NCBI GenBank assembly: GCA_016287765.1
Contig: JAEEWS010000003.1
Span: 1-64,000 of the forward strand
From: Lachnospiraceae bacterium
Lineage (GTDB): Bacteria; Bacillota_A; Clostridia; Lachnospirales; Lachnospiraceae
DNA length: 64,000 nucleotides
Direction: 5' to 3'
Part shown: in pieces, positions 59,026 through 64,000 of the stretch
Numbering within the stretch: position 1 is the first letter of the stretch
Layout of the letters: the number at the start of each line of letters is the position of its first letter
Made by a program: the position numbers and the translations under genes
Notes under the pieces: model-generated
Told to the model about the DNA's origin: nothing
Database searches by the model: none
What the model saw: the letters and a program-made list of their open reading frames with translations, nothing else

Positions 59026-61826
59026 CAGTCTTCTCCAAGCTTCAAAGCATTTGTGATCTTCATCGAAGATACTATCTTCGACAATACAACTATGGAAACG
59101 ATAACCATTACAAGGATTACCGAGAACAGTCTGATCATGTCGCTGCCGTAGATCGTGAGACTTAAAGGAGTCACCTGACTCTCACCTGCATAGGCCAGCT
59201 GTATCATGGGAACAAACATTCTTGAAGACAGAATGCCGATAAGTGCTCCGATGGCAATGGAGAATATTCCTGTTGCCAATTGTTCATTAAACAGCATATG
59301 AACTATCTCCGATTTACGCATACCCATTGCTCTGAAAACACCGAACAAAAGCTCTCTGGATTTTATGGACATTATCCAATAGATCAGGTAACCGGCAAGG
59401 CAAAGTATAAGGATAACGATAAAACTCATGGTAAGTATACCGTTGGTTCCCTGGAACAGGGTATCCTGTCTTATGGCTTCCTTCTTATCCGCCAGGTTTT
59501 CGTATTTTGCAAGGGTGATCTTGTTGTTTTCAACGAAGTTGTAGAAGAAATCCTTATCTGCGTTATCCGAAAGTCTGATAAAGATGTGATAAGGTGTCTT
59601 GCCCCATTCGCTCTGTATGGTTGAAAGATGGGCAACCACCAGATAATTGGTGACTTCTTCCGTGGTGCCGTCATTTAACAGTCTTACTTCCGTAGGCTTG
59701 AAAGTGGGCCAGTAATCCACAAAGTCCTTTATCACACCTGTGACCGATTCTCCGTCCGCATTGGTATAAACCAGCTTGTCTCCCACCTTGTATCCCTGTA
59801 GGGATTCAAAGCTTCTGGAGCAAAGGATGGCATCCGGATCCTGGGATATGGCATTCAGATAATGATTTATATGCTTGTCCAAAAGTGAACTGTCAAATAC
59901 CACAGCTTCTCCGAATTCCTTGGTATCCACTGCCATAAGCGTGGTAACAGATAAGGAATTGCCGTGTTTAAACGTAACCTTATCGTCTATAAACACTCTG
60001 GCAGCCTTCTCTATACCGTCGGCATTATCATATTTTCCGAAATCCGGTTCAACATATTTAAGTTCTATGGTGGGATCCAATTGAACGCTTAAGATGTTAC
60101 TCTTCCACGCTTCCACCATCACAATGTCATCCGCCGTCATATAAGTGGCATTTTCTTCCGCATTGGATATTATGGTCCTTGCCACGGTGGAATCAAAGAT
60201 ACCCAGCGAAACCGTAAGCACCAGGAACAGCATTACAAACTGCTGCTTGGTACCGGTCCTGATTATCTGTAAAAATGAAGCATAGCCCGCAGGCTGCCAT
60301 TTTTTCTTTCCCAGTGCAAAGATGAGTTTTACCACATAGGGCTGGATACGAAGGAAGATCATTCCCGCACCCAGTATAAAAAGGACGGAGCTCAGATAAA
60401 GGAGCGGATCCAATCCTTTACCGCTCATTATATCTTTGGCCAGATCCTCGGTCTGCCTGGAAAAGGTGTAGTAACCGTAAACGGATACGCCGAAAATGAT
60501 CACGTCCAGATAAAGCTTCTGCCAGAGTTTTTTACTGCTTCTGGCTTTCTTTTGCTTAAGTTTTACTATTGAAAGCCCGCTGGCCTTAAGAGCCGGGATC
60601 AAGGTTACAAGAATAGATGCGGCAGATGCTGCCAATGCATAGATCCAAACCTCTCCGCTGAGTTTTACGCTTAAGAGTCTGGCGAAATTAAATTCCAGGA
60701 AGGCTTCGGAGGAACCTATGAGCTGACACATAAGTATTCCTATGGGAAGTCCTATAAGGCAGGATATCAGGTCCACCAAAGTGGATTGAAGCAGGTAAAG
60801 TCTTCCTATCTGATGCTTGGAAGCACCGCGGCTCTTAAGCAATGAGATCTCATTTTGTTCAAGAGAAAGCATCTGTCCCGAGATCATGAAAAGGAAAGCC
60901 AAAAGCAAAGCCATTACCGGCACCTGAAGAATGATCAATGTTACATGGATCTTGTTTTCTGTCTGCTTAAAGGATTTAAGTACGGACAGATATCCGGGTG
61001 CGGTGATCTTAAGTGAAAGTGAAGATGTATCAGCAATAGCCCGGGTCTCACTCAAAACATGATCGATCTTTTTAACTTCAATGGAACCAAGGTCGAAAAC
61101 ATAGAACCAATTACATCTTATATAGGATTTGGCAAAGGTCTCACCGAGAAAGATCTTTTCAAAGGCTGCATAGGAAATGAGAAGTTCATTGTCAAAAGCC
61201 TGATCCTCTTCCACCCAGGAAGTGTTGCCCTCTCTTACGGGATCCACAACTCCCACTATCTTTACCCTTATATTGTTTCCGGAAGCGTCCTTAAGATAAC
61301 CGAATTCCAGTTCTTCACCTATTAAAAGGTTCATGTTTACAAGACAATCCGTGGTAACCACTGCTTCCAGACATCCGTCTTCACCTGTTCCGTCACTGCC
61401 GTATCTGCCGGAAAGCAGATTTGAACAATTCTCAAAGTCAGACAAGGATCCGATCTCAAACTGTCTCTCTCCCACGTCATCTCTTGCCAAAAGTGAATTT
61501 GCGGCACTTACAACCAGATTAAAATGCCAAACCTTGTTCTTAACCTTTATGCCTATGCCGTTTACCGTGCTGTCTCCCCTGGTGACCATGGAGTTATAGC
61601 CTTTTACATTACTTCCGTTTTGTGATGAAAGGAAAAAGTTCATAACATCGCAATCGGAATTTTCTTTCATGTAAGCTTCCATTTCATCATCAAGCATACG
61701 CTTAAGGGAGGCATTTTTATACATGGGATAGCTGGTTGCCGTGGCGATCAAAAGAACATTACCGATCAAAAGGCAAAGGACCATCCATTTTTTATGTAAT
61801 AATTTTTGTAGCATTAACCGAAACAT
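59025..61826 (-). CDS. FtsX-type ABC transporter permease (double-domain, 933 aa)
   Basis: A large permease with an N-terminal helix (WMVLCLLIGNVLLIATATSY), an extracellular domain to about residue 280, a set of helices (LIILQVPVMALLLAFLFMI and SLEQNEISLLKSRGASKHQI, the FtsX cytoplasmic loop), a second extracellular domain and a second FtsX set (FGVFRAMGMRKSEIVHMLFN and VLVMVIVSIVVLSKIV). It is thus two FtsX-like halves in one chain with about ten helices, as in some LolC/MacB-like or antimicrobial-peptide exporters. Substrate unknown. It sits between the adaptor lipoprotein and the two ATPases. Confidence 0.88.
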   Translation of the reverse strand: MFRLMLQKLLHKKWMVLCLLIGNVLLIATATSYPMYKNASLKRMLDDEMEAYMKENSDCDVMNFFLSSQNGSNVKGYNSMVTRGDSTVNGIGIKVKNKVWHFNLVVSAANSLLARDDVGERQFEIGSLSDFENCSNLLSGRYGSDGTGEDGCLEAVVTTDCLVNMNLLIGEELEFGYLKDASGNNIRVKIVGVVDPVREGNTSWVEEDQAFDNELLISYAAFEKIFLGETFAKSYIRCNWFYVFDLGSIEVKKIDHVLSETRAIADTSSLSLKITAPGYLSVLKSFKQTENKIHVTLIILQVPVMALLLAFLFMISGQMLSLEQNEISLLKSRGASKHQIGRLYLLQSTLVDLISCLIGLPIGILMCQLIGSSEAFLEFNFARLLSVKLSGEVWIYALAASAASILVTLIPALKASGLSIVKLKQKKARSSKKLWQKLYLDVIIFGVSVYGYYTFSRQTEDLAKDIMSGKGLDPLLYLSSVLFILGAGMIFLRIQPYVVKLIFALGKKKWQPAGYASFLQIIRTGTKQQFVMLFLVLTVSLGIFDSTVARTIISNAEENATYMTADDIVMVEAWKSNILSVQLDPTIELKYVEPDFGKYDNADGIEKAARVFIDDKVTFKHGNSLSVTTLMAVDTKEFGEAVVFDSSLLDKHINHYLNAISQDPDAILCSRSFESLQGYKVGDKLVYTNADGESVTGVIKDFVDYWPTFKPTEVRLLNDGTTEEVTNYLVVAHLSTIQSEWGKTPYHIFIRLSDNADKDFFYNFVENNKITLAKYENLADKKEAIRQDTLFQGTNGILTMSFIVILILCLAGYLIYWIMSIKSRELLFGVFRAMGMRKSEIVHMLFNEQLATGIFSIAIGALIGILSSRMFVPMIQLAYAGESQVTPLSLTIYGSDMIRLFSVILVMVIVSIVVLSKIVSSMKITNALKLGED

Positions 61827-61841
61827 TAACCCGCACCGCCT

Positions 61842-63695
61842 TTATTCGTAATAAATGTTCACGTCCGCATCAATACCGTCCGCAGCCCAGTAGTAATCGC
61901 TGCCTTTTCTGCCGTTGACGAACCTGACTCTCTTAAGCTTTCCTTCCTCCTCCGAAAGGACCGTAAGATTGCCGTTGTAGGTAGTAACTCCGTCAACAGG
62001 TACAAGAACCACATCTTCCACAACTATATTATCTGTGCTGACAAATCTCGAAGCTCCGAAGCACAGATATTCCCATTCCTCATCCACTTTTATATAGGCG
62101 GTAGAAGTATTATAGTTACCCAGAAGACCGGTTCTCGAAGCCGAAATGACTTTTCCGGTGCCAAAGGTGTTCTGGCCGTTTATTATCGCTTCCACTGTAA
62201 CGGTCTGGCCGTATCTGAAAGCATTTGATGAATTATCCACGGTAAGCAGCAATTTTTCCGTTGAAGCAAAGGTACCGATCCTTCCGTTGGGTATTCCGCT
62301 ACCCTTATATATCCTTTCGGTGGAAATAAGCATTCCGTCATAGGGTGCCACTATATCCCTGGAAGTCATCGCCTCTTCCAGATCCTCCAACGTATTCTCA
62401 AGTTCCGCTATCTTTTCAAATTCATGAAGACGAAGGGCAAGTTCAAGCGAAAACCTGGTCTCGGCCACATAGTCCTCATCCACATCCTCATAGTAGGAAG
62501 CTATGATCTCACCTTTTTTGATCTCTGTGTAAGTCTGGAAATTAAAGCCTTTGAATACCAGAGTACCGTAGGTCCTTTCTGCGGTAAGATTGGTCTGGGT
62601 ACTGTAATTGGAAGAAGCCTTGGCTCTGGTGGTGAGTACAAAATCTCCCCTCATGGTGAAACTGCTTCTGGCAGAGGCGGTGGTATCATCCTTTAAATAC
62701 ACCTTATCCCCGTCTTTTAATCCATCCAGAACTTCAAAATCATTGATACCTTCAAAGCCCAGGGTAACATAAACCTTTGTCCTGTTACCGTCGGTGGTGG
62801 CATAGACATAATTTCCGCCGTTATCGCTGTATACCGCATCCTTGGGTACTGTAAGAGCATTTTCCGTATAGTCGCTGATGACTATGACCGGAGCATAATC
62901 CCCCACATATATCTCATCATCGTTTTCCACGGAAAACTTTGTATATATCGGTTCTTCCTCGGGAAAACTGTTGACTTTGTTAAGCTTTACCTTCTTTCCT
63001 CCGATCAGTGTATATACCTCGTTGGCCTTTTCCAGTTCTTCATCCTTGATGAAATCGCAGACTATGAACTTTCTGTCATTATTGGCCACTGCAATGATGT
63101 TGGTATTCGCCGCCACCCATCTTCCCGATGATGACGCCACTGCGATAACATCTCCCTCCGCCGTAGCATAGATGGAAGTGGAAAGAAGTCTTTCCTTTGC
63201 TTCGTTCAGGCTGACGTTAAGCTTATTCAGGGTATTATCCAGTATCTCCTTCTGCTGTCTGATCTTCAGATCGTTCATCTCCCTGTCCTGCCAGGAAATA
63301 CCGGGATCCGAATTCGCCTTTTGCAGTTTTTCTATCTCGTAATTACACGAAACCGTGATCTCGTTTATCTGATCTGTGATATTCGATACAGCTGCCTGTG
63401 CCGATGAACTGTCTATATCAGCCAGAAGATCCCCTGCATATACCTTGTCACCGGTCTTTTTGTACAGCCCCGAGATCTGACCCGTGATGCCGAAAGAATA
63501 CTCGGTTATATCCGCCAGCACCTCTCCGTTGTAAACCTTTGTTCCGTAAAGATCTTTTCTTGAGATCCCGGTTTCAGATATGCTCTTTCCCACCGGGTTC
63601 AAGAGTTCCGGAATATCCTCATCCCGGGAATCACCGCAACCCGTAATAAGTATTACCCCACATAATAAAATTGTAATCAGCCGCCTCATTTTCAT
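61842..63695 (-). CDS. Lipoprotein with two tandem membrane-fusion-protein (HlyD/MacA-like) units
   Basis: The ATG at 63695 (five bases after GGAG) gives a 617-residue product with a lipoprotein signal (RLITILLCGVILITGC). The first half has a barrel-sandwich region (VYNGEVLADITEYSFGITGQ ... ISGLYKKTGDKVYAGDLLAD), a coiled coil of about 90 residues, the return lipoyl half (YATAEGDVIAVASSSGRWVA) and a C-terminal VPKDAVYSDNGGNYVYATTD block. The second half repeats the plan: GTLVFKGFNF, a short coiled coil, IVAPYDGMLISTERIYKG, then VEAIINGQNTFGTGKVISAS and VPVDGVTTYNGNLTVLS. It looks like two adaptor units fused. An upstream in-frame ATG at 63710 exists but is less likely. Confidence 0.82.
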   Translation of the reverse strand: MKMRRLITILLCGVILITGCGDSRDEDIPELLNPVGKSISETGISRKDLYGTKVYNGEVLADITEYSFGITGQISGLYKKTGDKVYAGDLLADIDSSSAQAAVSNITDQINEITVSCNYEIEKLQKANSDPGISWQDREMNDLKIRQQKEILDNTLNKLNVSLNEAKERLLSTSIYATAEGDVIAVASSSGRWVAANTNIIAVANNDRKFIVCDFIKDEELEKANEVYTLIGGKKVKLNKVNSFPEEEPIYTKFSVENDDEIYVGDYAPVIVISDYTENALTVPKDAVYSDNGGNYVYATTDGNRTKVYVTLGFEGINDFEVLDGLKDGDKVYLKDDTTASARSSFTMRGDFVLTTRAKASSNYSTQTNLTAERTYGTLVFKGFNFQTYTEIKKGEIIASYYEDVDEDYVAETRFSLELALRLHEFEKIAELENTLEDLEEAMTSRDIVAPYDGMLISTERIYKGSGIPNGRIGTFASTEKLLLTVDNSSNAFRYGQTVTVEAIINGQNTFGTGKVISASRTGLLGNYNTSTAYIKVDEEWEYLCFGASRFVSTDNIVVEDVVLVPVDGVTTYNGNLTVLSEEEGKLKRVRFVNGRKGSDYYWAADGIDADVNIYYE

Positions 63696-63709
63696 CTTTG
63701 CTCCAAACA

Positions 63710-64000
63710 TTATTTAAGTACCAGATAGTCACCTTCGTTTATCCCCGAAAGTATCTCCACATAATCATTGCCTTCCAGTCCCACTTCCACATATTGTACC
63801 GTTCTTATGTTATTTTCATCGGTATAATAAACATAGTAATCGTCCCCGGCGTGATGTACAGCCTTTCTGGGTACCCTGAGTACATTCTTTCTTTCATCAA
63901 GCACTATGTAATAATAGGCTTTGGTCCCGATGGAAAGTGAATAATCCGGTTCCAACAGTTCAAACACCAGTTCCTTGTCCTCGGGAGAATATCTGTAGGT
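63710..64000 (-). CDS. C-terminal end of a membrane-fusion adaptor (N-terminus outside window)
   Basis: The frame is open to the window edge and ends at 63710. The visible 96 or so residues, with NVLRVPRKAVHHAGDDYYVY, VQYVEVGLEGNDYVEILSGI and NEGDYLVLK, match the C-terminal beta domain of HlyD/MacA-type adaptors and resemble the corresponding part of the next gene. Its stop overlaps the ATG at 63710 (TAATG), so the two are cotranscribed. Whether it is a lipoprotein cannot be seen. Confidence 0.75.
   Translation of the reverse strand, partial: TYRYSPEDKELVFELLEPDYSLSIGTKAYYYIVLDERKNVLRVPRKAVHHAGDDYYVYYTDENNIRTVQYVEVGLEGNDYVEILSGINEGDYLVLK

Overview
This window looks like chromosome from a low-to-mid GC, monoderm member of the Clostridia, most likely a Lachnospiraceae (Butyrivibrio/Roseburia-like) bacterium. 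Evidence for this: an IspH protein fused to ribosomal-S1 domains (a clostridial trait), a PASTA-domain Ser/Thr kinase with its PP2C phosphatase, strong GGAGG ribosome-binding sites, Firmicutes-style gene neighbourhoods, and a secreted BIG2-repeat protein. The assignment is inference from gene content; no 16S rRNA is present. All 58 genes I can support lie on the minus strand, so the window reads right to left and presumably lies on one replichore's leading strand. I see no tRNA, rRNA, CRISPR array, insertion sequence or prophage, and no gene-free stretch longer than about 280 bases.

In transcription order (right to left): (1) 57.5-64 kb is an export system with the end of one adaptor protein, a lipoprotein that appears to be two adaptor units in tandem, a 933-residue double FtsX-type permease, and two different ATPases, one of which ends in an AbrB/MraZ-like domain. 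(2) 50-57.4 kb is the nusB-type block: a 47-residue membrane peptide, Asp23/Gls24, nusB, xseA, xseB, ispA, dxs, tlyA, nadK, argR, behind a good sigma-A promoter. In Bacillus this block is flanked by sporulation genes (spoIIIA, spoIVB, spo0A); none is here, and folD has moved elsewhere. (3) yebC has its own near-consensus promoter, followed by a 1360-residue BIG2 surface protein gene.

(4) 31.4-45 kb is a tightly packed run recN-glgA-priA-def-fmt-rlmN-PP2C-prkC-rsgA-rpe-ychF, closed by two tandem terminators. (5) 23.8-31.2 kb is a reduced division cluster: mraZ-rsmH-ftsL-ftsI-ftsW-ftsQ-ftsZ, lacking every mur gene. Upstream of mraZ is a promoter overlapped by five AAAGTGG-like boxes at 10-11 bp spacing, a textbook MraZ operator. 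ftsZ starts with UUG. (6) 14.5-23.7 kb encodes an Mrp/Mbh-like cation/proton antiporter, E-F-G-DUF4040-(E/B fusion)-C followed by four different MrpD/NuoL-like subunits and no hydrogenase genes. folD, rimO, pgsA and a GerMN-type lipoprotein follow.

(7) 7-11 kb holds a flavoprotein, cmk and the ispH-rpsA fusion, ending in a strong terminator. (8) 1-6.9 kb is the lipid/ribosome/chromosome block cheR-plsX-acpP-rnc-smc-ftsY (ftsY truncated by the window edge).

The most unusual items are the export system (tandem adaptor plus AbrB-tailed ATPase), the four-D-subunit antiporter, the MraZ box array, the promoter/terminator overlap before the antiporter operon, and a recurring pattern of short hairpins set just upstream of internal ribosome-binding sites. 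Promoter, hairpin and terminator calls were made by eye; no folding or database search was run.
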